A stretch of DNA of 64,000 nucleotides from Lachnoanaerobaculum sp. ICM7 (GTDB taxonomy: Bacteria > Bacillota > Clostridia > Lachnospirales > Lachnospiraceae): NCBI RefSeq assembly GCF_000287675.1, contig NZ_ALJL01000023.1, forward strand, positions 215,591 to 279,590. Direction: 5' to 3'. A model generated the notes under the pieces. It was not told where the DNA came from. It did no database searches and was given only the letters and a program-made list of their open reading frames with translations. The stretch's first letter is position 1. Each line of letters begins with the position of its first letter. Positions 44,258 through 54,827 of this stretch are shown one piece after another. The translations under genes and the position numbers were made by a program.

Positions 44258-45253
44258 CTAATCAGCTTTTCTTTCCGATTGCATAAATACCGCAACAATT
44301 ATAATAAGTCCCTTTACCATCAACTGTAGATTTGAATTGACTCCTTTAAGTCCAAGCACATTGTCCAATAATCCAAGAATCACCGCACCTACCAAGGTAC
44401 CTATCATTGTTCCTTTTCCACCTGCAAGTGAAGTGCCGCCTATTGCACAAGCTGCTACAGCATTGAGCTCATATCCTATACCTTCATTAGGTCCACCCTG
44501 ACTTATCTGTGCCGCATGTATCATAGCCGCTACCGCAGATAACATACTGCAAAGTATAAATGCTATTATCTTTATTCTGTCTACAGGTATACCTGCAAGA
44601 TAAGATGCATTTTTGTTTCCACCGATTGCATAAACCTTTCTTCCGAAAGATGTCTTTGAAAGCACACATTGGAAGATCAAAAGTAAGCTTATAAATATAA
44701 TTACCGGTGCGGGTATTACTCCGAAAGCCTTTTCCTGTAATAATCCGAATGCAGGCGGTGCAAATCCCTCTCCTTCGCCATATGCCAAAGGAATTCCGAC
44801 TCCGTTTGACCAAAATCTTGCCAAACCTCTTGCAATATTCATACTTGCAAGTGTAACTATAAAAGCCTGAAGTTTAAGCTTTGTAACACACAATCCGTTA
44901 AATAAACCGTATAATCCACCGATAAGTAAACTTAAAAGTACTGCCGGAAACATCCCAAGTCCGTTTCTTACCATCAGTGATGCACAGCCTGTGGAAACCA
45001 ATCCCACAATTGAGCCTACAGACAAATCGATGTCTCCTAAGATAAGTATCATTGTCATACCTATGGCTATAATACCCGTTTCAGAAACTGCACGAAGTAC
45101 ATTCATAAGGTTTGGGACACTTAAGAATACATTTTCTCCATCCTTAATATTTATAAGTGTAGCCACCACTACTATAATTATCAGCGCAATATAACTTTGA
45201 AATTGTTTTAAAAAGCTTTCTATTTTTTGAATCTTTAATTTATCAGCATTCAT
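44258..45253 (-). CDS. Ribose/galactose-type ABC transporter permease
   Basis: A 331-residue RbsC/MglC-family permease with eight or more helices (FQSYIALIIIVVVATLINIK; IIAIGMTMILILGDIDLSVGS). The permease motif GGTSLAGGKGTMIGTLVGAV is clear. A single gene supplies the homodimeric channel. It starts 3 bases after the ATPase gene stop. Confidence 0.92.
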   Translation of the reverse strand: MNADKLKIQKIESFLKQFQSYIALIIIVVVATLINIKDGENVFLSVPNLMNVLRAVSETGIIAIGMTMILILGDIDLSVGSIVGLVSTGCASLMVRNGLGMFPAVLLSLLIGGLYGLFNGLCVTKLKLQAFIVTLASMNIARGLARFWSNGVGIPLAYGEGEGFAPPAFGLLQEKAFGVIPAPVIIFISLLLIFQCVLSKTSFGRKVYAIGGNKNASYLAGIPVDRIKIIAFILCSMLSAVAAMIHAAQISQGGPNEGIGYELNAVAACAIGGTSLAGGKGTMIGTLVGAVILGLLDNVLGLKGVNSNLQLMVKGLIIIVAVFMQSERKAD

Positions 45254-45255
45254 GA

Positions 45256-46785
45256 TTAAGCCTCCACTACTTCCTTTCTATTGGTGGCTGCCGCCAGTAA
45301 TATTTCCTGAGTAGCCTCTTCTTTTGAAATCTCCCCTGTCAGTCTGCCTTCACAAAGAGTAATGATACGGTCACAAATTCCTATTACTTCAGGAAGTTCC
45401 GAAGATATTACCACTACCGCAAGTCCCGATGCCGCCAGCTCATTGATCAAAAGATAAATCTCCTCTTTTGCTCCTACATCTATACCTCTGGTAGGCTCAT
45501 CCAGTAAAAGCACCTTAGGTTTTGTCAAAAGCCATCTTGCAAGAATTACTTTTTGCTGATTTCCTCCCGATAGCGAACCTACAGCTACCGCCGGAGATTT
45601 AGCCTTAACACGAAGTTTTTTCATATATTCGATCCAGTCTTTTTTCTGTTTACCGTCTCTCATAAATCCGAAGCTTGCGTATCTGTCATACAAGGGCAGA
45701 GAAATATTATCTCCTATGCTTCTGCCAAGAACCAGTCCTGTTCCTTTTCTGTCCTCTGTTGCAAAAGAAATTCCTGCCGCAATAGCATCTTTAGGCGAAC
45801 GTATCTGCAAAGCCTTTCCATCCATAAGGATCTCTCCTGTAGTACAAGTTGCATACTTTCCTACAATACTCTCAAAAACTTCTGAACGCCCCGCGCCTGC
45901 AAGACCTGCAATTCCAAGAACTTCACCCGATCTTACCTTAAATGAAATATCCTTTAGAGAACGCTTAAAGCTTCCCTTTGGAGGAGTGAAGCTCAAGTTT
46001 TTTACTTCAAGAACCACATCTCCTATTTCCACATTTCTTTTCGGATACTGATCCTCCACAGAGCGACCTACCATCATTGCAATAATTTCTTCATTATTGG
46101 TTTCCCCGGCCTCCTTGGTACCTATATACTCACCGTCTCTCATTACGCTTAGTCTGTCTGAAATTTTAAATACTTCTTCCATACGATGTGTAATATAAAT
46201 AATTCCGCATCCTTTTTTCTTTAGTTTTTCAATCACATGGAAAAGCTTTTCCGCTTCAGGTTCACTAAGTGCCGATGTCGGCTCATCCATTACTATTATC
46301 TTTGCATCACATGAAATAGCCTTGGCAATCTCTACAAGCTGTTGCTCTCCGATACGCAGATCCTTAAGCTTGGTTTTTGTGTCTATCTCCCACTCAAGCA
46401 TCTTTAAGCATTCTTTAGCCATATCGTGCATCTTTTTCTTTTGCACAAATCCTATTCCTGCTGTCTGCCATCTTCCCAGAAAAATATTTTCAGCAATATC
46501 AAGTTCAGGTACAATCTGCAATTCCTGATGAATCTTTACTATTCCAAGGCTCCTTGCCTGAATAGGGTTTTTTATCTCTCTTTGTACACCTTCAAGTAAA
46601 ATCTCACCCTCATCCGGGTGTAAAGAACCGCTAAGTACATTCATCAAAGTAGACTTTCCGGCTCCGTTCTCTCCCATTAAAGCCAGTACTTCTCCGCTCT
46701 TTAGATTCAAAGAAGCCTTTTTTAGAGCCTTTACGGCACCGAATGACTTGCTGATTTCTTTCATTTCCAATAAGTAAGATTCCAT
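45256..46785 (-). CDS. Ribose/galactose-type ABC transporter ATPase (double domain)
   Basis: 509 residues, RbsA/MglA type. N-terminal ABC domain with Walker A GENGAGKST (about 38-46) and Walker B IVMDEPTSALS. The C-terminal domain has the usual degenerate P-loop GLAGAGRSE but an intact signature LSGGNQQKVILARWL. GGAGGG precedes the ATG. It is the first gene of the importer operon; its upstream region has an inverted repeat TCCGA-N6-TCGGA near a possible -10 box. Confidence 0.92.
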   Translation of the reverse strand: MESYLLEMKEISKSFGAVKALKKASLNLKSGEVLALMGENGAGKSTLMNVLSGSLHPDEGEILLEGVQREIKNPIQARSLGIVKIHQELQIVPELDIAENIFLGRWQTAGIGFVQKKKMHDMAKECLKMLEWEIDTKTKLKDLRIGEQQLVEIAKAISCDAKIIVMDEPTSALSEPEAEKLFHVIEKLKKKGCGIIYITHRMEEVFKISDRLSVMRDGEYIGTKEAGETNNEEIIAMMVGRSVEDQYPKRNVEIGDVVLEVKNLSFTPPKGSFKRSLKDISFKVRSGEVLGIAGLAGAGRSEVFESIVGKYATCTTGEILMDGKALQIRSPKDAIAAGISFATEDRKGTGLVLGRSIGDNISLPLYDRYASFGFMRDGKQKKDWIEYMKKLRVKAKSPAVAVGSLSGGNQQKVILARWLLTKPKVLLLDEPTRGIDVGAKEEIYLLINELAASGLAVVVISSELPEVIGICDRIITLCEGRLTGEISKEEATQEILLAAATNRKEVVEA

Positions 46786-46960
46786 TCTCCCTCCTACTAT
46801 CAGTTCTTATAAATAGTATATATCTTTATATTTACTACTATTTGTTATTTACGAATTCCTTCAGATATCATTTACTATATCCGAATTTTATCGGAAAGTA
46901 TTTGCAAAAATCCAAGATATTTGTATAATTTTCCTTGCTTTAAATCGTATTTGCAGACGC

Positions 46961-46987
46961 AAAAAAGCCACCGGCAAAACCGATGGC
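46961..46987 (-). terminator. Terminator of the MATE transporter gene
   Basis: GCCACCGG (46967-46974) pairs with CCGATGGC (46980-46987), one G-T pair, followed leftward by TTTTTT. Confidence 0.85.
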
Positions 46988-47016
46988 AAAATATAAAAAT
47001 TCAATCTAAACTTATA

Positions 47017-48375
47017 CTATAAATTTGCAATTTTCTTATCGTATATCTTCTTCATCAAATAGATATCCAAAAATGCACATCCAAGTTCGGCAAGAGGAAT
47101 GGAATACCATACAGCCTCAAGTCCGAACATATTTGAAAGTACATATGCAAGAGGAAGTATTAAAACCAATTGTCTGAGGAATGAAGCGTAGAGCGCATAC
47201 ATACCGTTTCCAAGAGACTGGAAGCTTGCAATAGCTATTACATCAAATGCCGCCAAAATAAAACAAAGGCTGCATATTCTAAGAGCCGGTATTCCAAGTC
47301 TCAGCATTTCCTCATTCGGACTGAAAAGTATCATAAGCTCTTTAGGGAATACCCAAAAGATTGCGGTTCCTATCACCATTATTACTAAGGATGATAAAAA
47401 CGAATATTTTAACACCTTCATGATTCGATCTTTGTTTCTTGCTCCGTAATTATATGCAACAATCGGTGTCATTCCGTTGTTTAATCCAAATATAGGCATA
47501 AATACAAAGCTTTGAAGCTTATAGTATATTCCAAGTACATTTACCGCCATATCCGAATATCTTACAAGTATTTTGTTTAATCCAAGCATCATAAGAGTTG
47601 ACATGGACTGCATTGCTATTGAAGGTATTCCTACCTTATAAATATCCTTTATTATGATGAAATCAGGTTTAAATATATGCTTTCCGAAACTTATATCAAC
47701 CTCTTCATTGTATTTCATGTTAAAAACAAATGATAAAATCATTGCAACTATCTGTCCTGCCACAGTAGCTATTGCCGCACCTGCTACTCCCATTTTCGGT
47801 GCTCCAAGCAGTCCAAAAATAAGTATCGGATCCAGAATTATATTTATAATTGCCCCAATCCCCTGAGTAATCATATTATAAATAGTCTTTCCCGTAGACT
47901 GTAAAATTCTCTCATATGTAACTTCCAGAATAAGTCCGAATGAAAATATTGTTACAATTGAAAGATATGAGTATCCGAGACTTCTTATACTCTCACTGTT
48001 TGTCTGTGCATCAAAAAATGCCTTTGTACCGATTGCTCCGAATATCGCAAATGCTATAGATGCTATTATTGCAAGCAATACAGCATTATCGGCAGTCACT
48101 TTCGCCCTGTCTTTTTTACCCTCTCCAAGCAATCTTGAAAGCAATGCATTTACTCCAACTCCCGTACCTACAGATACAGCTATCATAAGTATCTGTATCG
48201 GATATGCCAAAGATACCGCTGCCAGTGCATCGGGGCTGTATCTTGCCACAAATATGCTGTCTACTATATTGTAAAGTGATTGCACCAAGAATGAGATTAC
48301 CATTGGCGTACTCATAGAAAAAAGAAGTTTACCTACCGGCATAACTCCCATACGATTTTCTTTTTCCTCTATCAT
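47017..48375 (-). CDS. MATE family efflux transporter
   Basis: 452 residues with twelve predicted helices. The first segment PVGKLLFSMSTPMVISFLVQ and the SIFVARYSPDALAAVSLAYP region are typical of the DinF/NorM-type multidrug and toxin extrusion family, which exports cationic compounds using Na+ or H+ gradients. AGGAGA lies 6 bases before the ATG. It stands alone between a terminator and the secA upstream region. Substrate not predictable. Confidence 0.92.
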   Translation of the reverse strand: MIEEKENRMGVMPVGKLLFSMSTPMVISFLVQSLYNIVDSIFVARYSPDALAAVSLAYPIQILMIAVSVGTGVGVNALLSRLLGEGKKDRAKVTADNAVLLAIIASIAFAIFGAIGTKAFFDAQTNSESIRSLGYSYLSIVTIFSFGLILEVTYERILQSTGKTIYNMITQGIGAIINIILDPILIFGLLGAPKMGVAGAAIATVAGQIVAMILSFVFNMKYNEEVDISFGKHIFKPDFIIIKDIYKVGIPSIAMQSMSTLMMLGLNKILVRYSDMAVNVLGIYYKLQSFVFMPIFGLNNGMTPIVAYNYGARNKDRIMKVLKYSFLSSLVIMVIGTAIFWVFPKELMILFSPNEEMLRLGIPALRICSLCFILAAFDVIAIASFQSLGNGMYALYASFLRQLVLILPLAYVLSNMFGLEAVWYSIPLAELGCAFLDIYLMKKIYDKKIANL

Positions 48376-48598
48376 ATCGTCTCCTAAGAATGTTTGTCTT
48401 ATTATTGTACAACGTATCCTCTTAATTTTCTATGCAAAATTATTTTCTACCTATTTTATAGCTTCTATTTTTTACTTTTATTTTACATTACGCACTCTAT
48501 ATGTGAACATAATATGAATATTTCACCTAAAAGTTGCTAAAGTATTCGCTAAGTGCTAAAATAACTTGATTGATAGGCGCTTTTACAATAATCTCTAT

Positions 48599-48627
48599 TT
48601 GATGTATCTTCTTATATGATGTATTAT
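48599..48627 (+). promoter_or_regulatory. Probable secA promoter
   Basis: -35 TTGATG (48599-48604), 17-base spacer, -10 TATTAT (48622-48627). The rest of 48376-48598 is AT-rich with no coding or structured RNA signal that I can recognise. Confidence 0.5.
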
Positions 48628-48663
48628 TGTAGTGTAGTCTAATTTATTTTTGGAGAAACCATA

Positions 48664-51237
48664 ATGAATTTTATAGAAAAGATATTTGGTACACATAGTG
48701 AAAGAGAACTTAAGATAATTGATCCTATTATTGATAAGATAGAAAGCTTACGCCCCACTATGCAGGCCATGAGTGATGAGGAATTAAAAGAACTTACACC
48801 AAAGTTCAAACAAAGACTGGCAGACGGAGAAACACTTGATGATATCTTGCCTGAAGCATTTGCAGCTGTAAGAGAGGCTTCAGTAAGAGTTACAGGTATG
48901 GAGCACTTTAGAGTACAGCTTATAGGTGGTATGGTACTTCACCAGGGTCGTATTGCCGAGATGAGAACCGGTGAGGGTAAAACTCTTGTTTCTACCTGTC
49001 CGGCTTATTTGAATGCCCTTGTAGGTAAAGGTGTACTTATAGTAACAGTTAACGACTATCTTGCACAACGTGATGCCGATGAGATGGGACAGATTCACAG
49101 ATTCTTGGGACTTAGCGTAGGCTGTGTCTTAAACTCTATGAATTCAGAGCAAAGACAGGAACAGTATGCCTGTGATATCACATATGTAACCAACAATGAG
49201 CTTGGTTTTGACTATCTTCGTGATAACATGGCTATATATAAGAAGGATCAGGTTTTGCGTTCACTTGATTACGCCATCATCGATGAGGTTGACTCAATCC
49301 TTATAGATGAAGCCAGAACACCTCTTATTATTTCAGGTCAGTCAGGCAAATCCACAAAGCTGTATGAGATTTGTGATATGCTTGCAAAGCAACTTGAAAG
49401 AGGTGAGGCAAGTGCTGAGTTTACAAAGATGGGTGCTCTTATGGGCGATGAAATCGAAGAGACCGGTGATTTTATCGTAAATGAGAAAGATAAAGTAGTA
49501 AACCTTACAGAGGAAGGTATCAAAAAGGTCGAAAAATACTTCAATATAGAAAACCTTGCAGATCCTGAAAACCTTGAAATACAGCATTGTATTATCCTTG
49601 CGCTCAGAGCCAACAATCTTATGTTCAGAGATAAGGATTATGTTGTAAAAGAGGACGAAGTTCTTATCGTAGATGAGTTCACAGGTCGTATAATGCCGGG
49701 TAGAAGATATTCAGACGGTTTACACCAGGCTATCGAGGCTAAGGAGCATGTAAATGTTCAAAGAGAGTCAAGAACTTTGGCTACCATAACATTCCAGAAC
49801 TTCTTCAACAAGTTCAAAAAGAAAGCAGGTATGACCGGTACCGCTCTTACTGAGGAGAAGGAGTTTAGAAATACTTACGGTATGGATGTTATCGCTATAC
49901 CTACCAATAAGCCTATAAAAAGAATTGACCACGAGGATGCGGTTTATAAATCTAAAAAAGAGAAGTTCAATGCTGTTGTTGAAGATATCAAAGAAACTCA
50001 TGCTAAGGGACAGCCTGTACTTGTAGGTACCATTACAATTGAGACTTCCGAGATGCTCTCAAAGATGCTTAAAAAAGAGGGAATACATCATGAAGTACTT
50101 AATGCTAAATTCCATGAAAAAGAGGCTGAGATTGTAGCAAAGGCAGGTTTGCATGGTGCCGTTACCATAGCCACAAACATGGCAGGTCGTGGTACCGATA
50201 TCAAACTTGATCCTGAATCTGTTAAAGCAGGCGGTCTTAAGATTATAGGTACTGAAAGACATGAGAGCAGACGTATCGACAACCAGCTTAGAGGTCGTTC
50301 AGGTCGTCAGGGTGACCCGGGTGAATCAAAGTTTTATATTTCACTTGAAGATGACCTTATGAGACTCTTCGCTTCAGAAAGACTTATAAAGATTTTTAAT
50401 GCCATAGGTGTTCCTGAAAATGAAGAAATTCAGCACAGTATGCTTACAAGAGCTATTGAGAAAGCTCAGATGAAGATCGAGAGCAACAACTACGGTATAA
50501 GAGAAAACCTCTTAAAGTATGATGAAGTAAATAACGAACAAAGAGAAGTTATCTATGAAGAAAGAAACAAGGTACTTGAAGGCGACAATATGCGCGATAC
50601 CATTCTTCGTATGATAAATGATGTAATAGAACGTTCTGTAAATATGGCTATATCAGATGAAGTACCTTCTTCCGAGTGGAATATTACAGAGTTACATGAA
50701 ATTTTATTGCCGATCATTCCTCTGACTCCGGCTGACTACAGTACTGTAGACAATATGAAAAAGGATGAACTTATTCATAAACTGAAAGAAGAGGCTGTTA
50801 AACTTTATGAAGCCAAGGAAGCTGAATTCCCTGATGCCGAAAAGATTCGTGAGCTTGAGCGTGTAGTTTTATTAAAGGCTATCGATAACAAGTGGATGAA
50901 TCATATTGACGATATGGAACAACTTCGTCAAGGTATCGGATTGCAGGCACTTGGTCAAAGAGATCCTCTCGTAGAATACAAGATGGCCGCCTATGATATG
51001 TTTGATGAGATGACTGTCGGTATCGCTGAGGATACAGTGCGTATTCTCTACCATGTCAAGGTGGAACAGAAGGTAGAGAGAGAATCCGTTGCTAAAGTAA
51101 CCGGTACAAACAAAGATGACAGTACCGTAAAGAAGCCGATTCGTATCGAAGCAAAGGTTTATCCTAACGATCCATGTCCATGTGGAAGCGGAAAGAAATA
51201 TAAACAATGCCATGGTAGAAAAGGAATGACATTATAA
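48664..51237 (+). CDS. secA: Preprotein translocase ATPase SecA
   Basis: 857 residues, full length. Walker [12 protein letters not shown] near residue 100, [15 protein letters not shown], the preprotein-binding domain, motif [13 protein letters not shown] and [22 protein letters not shown]-terminal zinc motif, [13 protein letters not shown] (last 20 residues), binds SecB or ribosomes in relatives. It is the housekeeping motor of Sec export. GGAGA lies before the ATG. The next gene follows after 18 bases. Confidence 0.98.
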   Translation: MNFIEKIFGTHSERELKIIDPIIDKIESLRPTMQAMSDEELKELTPKFKQRLADGETLDDILPEAFAAVREASVRVTGMEHFRVQLIGGMVLHQGRIAEMRTGEGKTLVSTCPAYLNALVGKGVLIVTVNDYLAQRDADEMGQIHRFLGLSVGCVLNSMNSEQRQEQYACDITYVTNNELGFDYLRDNMAIYKKDQVLRSLDYAIIDEVDSILIDEARTPLIISGQSGKSTKLYEICDMLAKQLERGEASAEFTKMGALMGDEIEETGDFIVNEKDKVVNLTEEGIKKVEKYFNIENLADPENLEIQHCIILALRANNLMFRDKDYVVKEDEVLIVDEFTGRIMPGRRYSDGLHQAIEAKEHVNVQRESRTLATITFQNFFNKFKKKAGMTGTALTEEKEFRNTYGMDVIAIPTNKPIKRIDHEDAVYKSKKEKFNAVVEDIKETHAKGQPVLVGTITIETSEMLSKMLKKEGIHHEVLNAKFHEKEAEIVAKAGLHGAVTIATNMAGRGTDIKLDPESVKAGGLKIIGTERHESRRIDNQLRGRSGRQGDPGESKFYISLEDDLMRLFASERLIKIFNAIGVPENEEIQHSMLTRAIEKAQMKIESNNYGIRENLLKYDEVNNEQREVIYEERNKVLEGDNMRDTILRMINDVIERSVNMAISDEVPSSEWNITELHEILLPIIPLTPADYSTVDNMKKDELIHKLKEEAVKLYEAKEAEFPDAEKIRELERVVLLKAIDNKWMNHIDDMEQLRQGIGLQALGQRDPLVEYKMAAYDMFDEMTVGIAEDTVRILYHVKVEQKVERESVAKVTGTNKDDSTVKKPIRIEAKVYPNDPCPCGSGKKYKQCHGRKGMTL

Positions 51238-51255
51238 AATTTTTTGGGAGTTATT

Positions 51256-52302
51256 ATGAATTTTAAAAGCAAATCAACATTTATAGCCAATATCTTGATA
51301 GGTATTGCACTGATACTTGGCGGTATTTTCTATGCCATGTACAACAAAGAGGTTTTACTGACCTTTAACTCGGCTGAAAAGATGTACAATGACGGTTACT
51401 ACTTTACTTCTGCAGCCTCTAACGACACGGAAAGTATCTATTCACTGGCCATATACGATATGCTTGATACAGGATATGGAACTGATGACGGTAAATCGGA
51501 AGTCTACACCGTATTTGGAGATGACGGATTGTATTTTTTGGAGGCAAATCCAAACAATGCAAAGATAAAAGCAATGGTGGAATTCTTTGACAAATATGCA
51601 AGCGAAGAACATCCTGATGATGAACCGCTTCCTGTAAGATATTTGATGGTGGAGCCTCACACTGACAGCACCTCTATCCTCTCCACTATAGCGGATAAAG
51701 TAGATCCTGATTCCACTTTCAGAAATAGAGAAGAGGGAAAACTCTATGACGACTTCTATATTTCACAGACCTCTCTTACAAAGAATATAGCTTTCCATTT
51801 GGCTGTAACTTTGGTTTTAATGGTAATCGGTGTCGGAATGATAATAGTTGCTTTCACAAGAAAGTCTAAAAATGCCGATACATATGAGAAACTTTGTGAA
51901 CTTGATGAAAAACTTAGAGATAATATAAATGAACTTGACAATATCGCAGACTATGTGGATAAATCTCTTGGAGCTTATGTATATAAGAACCATTTGATAC
52001 TTAATACAAAGTTCGGATTTGATATGTTCAATTTAAATAATCTCGTTTGGTTATATCACAATATAACAAGACATAAGATGTATGCCGTTATAACTGTAGG
52101 TATCGACTATGCACTTCAGATAAATATGTTTGAAGACGGAAGATGCCGTGAACAAAGAGTTATGTTGACAAATAATAAAAAAGCTGAGGATGCGGTTGTA
52201 TCTCTTATAACCTATATAGGTATGAATTATCCGAATGCACTTATCGGATTCACACCGGAAACACAGCAGGCTTATCGAGAGTTTAAACAATCACACAGAT
52301 AA
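51256..52302 (+). CDS. Uncharacterised membrane protein downstream of secA
   Basis: 348 residues. Helix 1 at about 9-28 (ANILIGIALILGGIFYAMYN), an extracytoplasmic domain (about 30-175), helix 2 at about 176-197 (IAFHLAVTLVLMVIGVGMII) and a cytoplasmic C-terminal domain of about 150 residues. I do not recognise the family. The start at 51256 has GGGAG upstream. It probably shares the secA transcript and ends at a clear terminator. Confidence 0.75.
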   Translation: MNFKSKSTFIANILIGIALILGGIFYAMYNKEVLLTFNSAEKMYNDGYYFTSAASNDTESIYSLAIYDMLDTGYGTDDGKSEVYTVFGDDGLYFLEANPNNAKIKAMVEFFDKYASEEHPDDEPLPVRYLMVEPHTDSTSILSTIADKVDPDSTFRNREEGKLYDDFYISQTSLTKNIAFHLAVTLVLMVIGVGMIIVAFTRKSKNADTYEKLCELDEKLRDNINELDNIADYVDKSLGAYVYKNHLILNTKFGFDMFNLNNLVWLYHNITRHKMYAVITVGIDYALQINMFEDGRCREQRVMLTNNKKAEDAVVSLITYIGMNYPNALIGFTPETQQAYREFKQSHR

Positions 52303-52310
52303 TTTAACCG

Positions 52311-52356
52311 GTCTTAAAATCATAAGTAATTCTTGTGATTTTAAGGCTGTTTTTTT
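52311..52356 (+). terminator. Terminator of the secA transcription unit
   Basis: CTTAAAATCA (52313-52322) and TGATTTTAAG (52336-52345) form a 10-bp stem; GGCTG then seven T follow. Confidence 0.8.
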
Positions 52357-52383
52357 GTCATAAATAATATTTTTTGATATAAT
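52355..52383 (+). promoter_or_regulatory. mutS2 promoter starting in the terminator T run
   Basis: -35 TTGTCA (52355-52360), 17-base spacer, -10 TATAAT (52378-52383). The -35 box begins at the last T bases of the preceding terminator. The 5' leader is about 63 bases. Confidence 0.65.
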
Positions 52384-52452
52384 GTTTCTGAGATTATAAA
52401 AGATATTTAAAGCTGTCATCTCTCACTTACAGTGAAAATTTAAGGATATATT

Positions 52453-54810
52453 ATGAATAAAAAAACTTTAAAAATACTTGAATATGAAAAAATAATAAAT
52501 ATGCTTGTAGATATGGCAAGCAGCGAGCCTGCAAAAAGGCTTTGTAATAAATTACAGCCGTCTACAGATATATCGGAAATACAAAGAAATCAGGCTTATA
52601 CCACTGCTGCCGTGGACAGAATAAGACTTAAAGGAAATCTTGCTTTATCGGAAGTAAAGGATATATCGGACTCTTTAAAAAGACTTGAGATAGGATCATC
52701 ACTATCTCAACCTGAGCTTATGAAAGTTCTTTCCATCCTCAATGCGGCTTCAAAAGCTATTACCTATGGACTGCACTCTGAAGAAGAGGACTATGATGTG
52801 CTTGAAGAATATTTCAGATCCCTTGATGAAATTAAAGATCTTAAAAAGGAACTTTCAAGATGTATAATTTCGGAAGAAATAATGGCAGACAATGCCTCAC
52901 CCGAACTTAGTCATATCAGAAGAAAAATAAAGCAGATAAACTCAAAAATGCATACGGAACTCAACAATATTCTTAATGCGCACAGAGAATATCTTATGGA
53001 TGCCGTAATTACTCAAAGAGACGGTGCTTACTGTCTTCCTATAAAAAGTGAGTATAAAAACAAGGTTTCAGGTGTTGTACATGACCAGTCATCTACCGGT
53101 TCCACCGTGTTTATTGAGCCGATAGCTGTAATCCGAATGAACAATGAGCTGAAGTCTTTAGCCATGGACGAGAAGAAAGAGATAGAAAAAATACTTGAAA
53201 ACTTGAGTCTGTTGGCTGCACAATATATTGAAAGCCTCAGAGAAAATGCAAAAACTCTCATCTTCCTTGACTTTGTATATGCCAAGGCAAATCTTTCAAA
53301 GAAGATGAATGCAAGTGAGCCCAAGTTTAACTCAAAGCATTATATAAATATAAAAGAAGGCAGACATCCTTTGCTTGATGCAAAAAAAGTGGTACCTATC
53401 AATATATCATTAGGTGAGCATTATGATTTACTGATTATCACAGGACCTAATACCGGCGGTAAAACGGTATCTCTAAAAACAGTGGGCCTGTTCACTCTTA
53501 TGGGACAGTCGGGACTTCATATACCTGCTTTTGAAGGAAGTGAACTTTCAGTATTTAGTGACGTGTTTGCTGATATAGGCGATGAGCAGAGTATAGAGCA
53601 ATCCCTCTCCACCTTCTCAGGACATATGAAAAATATTGTTTATATTTTAAATCATGCGGATGCCAATTCACTCTGTCTTTTTGATGAGCTATGTGCAGGT
53701 ACCGACCCTACAGAAGGTGCGGCACTTGCCATATCAATACTCTCATTCCTTCACAGAATGCAAAGCAGGTGTATTGCTACTACTCACTACAGTGAGCTTA
53801 AAGTGTTTGCACTGAATGAACCGGGTGTTGAAAATGCCTCATGTGAATTTGATGTTGCCACACTCTCTCCTACTTACAGAATCCTTATAGGCGTACCCGG
53901 TAAGTCAAATGCCTTTGCCATAGCCGGAAAGCTTGGACTTCCGGATTATATAATTTCAGAGGCGGATACTCACCTTGAAAAGGATGCAAAGGACTTTGAG
54001 GATCTGCTCACAAGGCTTGAAAATGACAGACAGACAATAGAGAAGGATAAATTATCCATTCAAAAATATAAAAGAGAAATTGAAAGCTTGAAAAGGCATT
54101 ATAATAAGCAGGAAGAAAATCTTGCCGCAAGAAAAGAAAAGATTTTGGAAGAAGCAAAAGAGGCTGCCAGAAAAATCTTGGAGGAAGCAAAGGAAACCGC
54201 TGACGACACTATTAAAAATATCAACAAAATAGCATCGGGTGCAGGCCTCGGCTCGGCTCTTGAAGAGCAAAGAACAAGACTTCGAGAATCTATAAATAAA
54301 AACACCAAGGCTACCGAGATAAAACAAAATACTGTAAAGGCCAAAAAGCCGAAGGAACTTAAACTTGGTGACAGTGTACATGTTATAAGTCTCAATCTTG
54401 ACGGTATAGTATCTTCTCTTCCAAATCAAAGCGGTAACTTCTTTGTACAGATGGGTATACTCAGATCTCAGGTAAATATATCTGATGTAGCTTTGGTTGA
54501 AGAGCCAAGCACTAAACCTGAGAATAAGACAAGAACAAGAAGCTCTTCAATGGTAAAATCCGCTACAATATCCACAGAGATAAATGTAATAGGAAAAAAT
54601 GTGGATGAGGCATGCTCCGAGCTTGATAAATATTTGGATGATGCTCTGCTTGCCCATCTTCCGGGAGTAAGAATTATTCACGGAAGAGGTACAGGTGCAT
54701 TGCAAAAGGGTATACATGCCTATCTGAAGAGGCAGACCTTTATCAAGAGCTATTCTCTTGCAGATTTTAATGAAGGCGGTAATGCTGTAACTATCGTACG
54801 TTTTAAATAA
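52453..54810 (+). CDS. mutS2: Endonuclease MutS2
   Basis: 785 residues, usual length. MutS core and ABC ATPase with Walker A GPNTGGKT near residue 338, STFSGHMKN and LFDELCAGTDPTEGAALA. A long coiled coil (about 515-620, repeated EEAKE) and a C-terminal Smr nuclease domain (about 710-785) with HGRGTGALQKG complete the protein. MutS2 lacks the mismatch-recognition domain. In relatives it suppresses recombination or rescues collided ribosomes. AAGGA lies before the ATG. Confidence 0.95.
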   Translation: MNKKTLKILEYEKIINMLVDMASSEPAKRLCNKLQPSTDISEIQRNQAYTTAAVDRIRLKGNLALSEVKDISDSLKRLEIGSSLSQPELMKVLSILNAASKAITYGLHSEEEDYDVLEEYFRSLDEIKDLKKELSRCIISEEIMADNASPELSHIRRKIKQINSKMHTELNNILNAHREYLMDAVITQRDGAYCLPIKSEYKNKVSGVVHDQSSTGSTVFIEPIAVIRMNNELKSLAMDEKKEIEKILENLSLLAAQYIESLRENAKTLIFLDFVYAKANLSKKMNASEPKFNSKHYINIKEGRHPLLDAKKVVPINISLGEHYDLLIITGPNTGGKTVSLKTVGLFTLMGQSGLHIPAFEGSELSVFSDVFADIGDEQSIEQSLSTFSGHMKNIVYILNHADANSLCLFDELCAGTDPTEGAALAISILSFLHRMQSRCIATTHYSELKVFALNEPGVENASCEFDVATLSPTYRILIGVPGKSNAFAIAGKLGLPDYIISEADTHLEKDAKDFEDLLTRLENDRQTIEKDKLSIQKYKREIESLKRHYNKQEENLAARKEKILEEAKEAARKILEEAKETADDTIKNINKIASGAGLGSALEEQRTRLRESINKNTKATEIKQNTVKAKKPKELKLGDSVHVISLNLDGIVSSLPNQSGNFFVQMGILRSQVNISDVALVEEPSTKPENKTRTRSSSMVKSATISTEINVIGKNVDEACSELDKYLDDALLAHLPGVRIIHGRGTGALQKGIHAYLKRQTFIKSYSLADFNEGGNAVTIVRFK

Positions 54811-54827
54811 TATAATATAGGTGAAAA

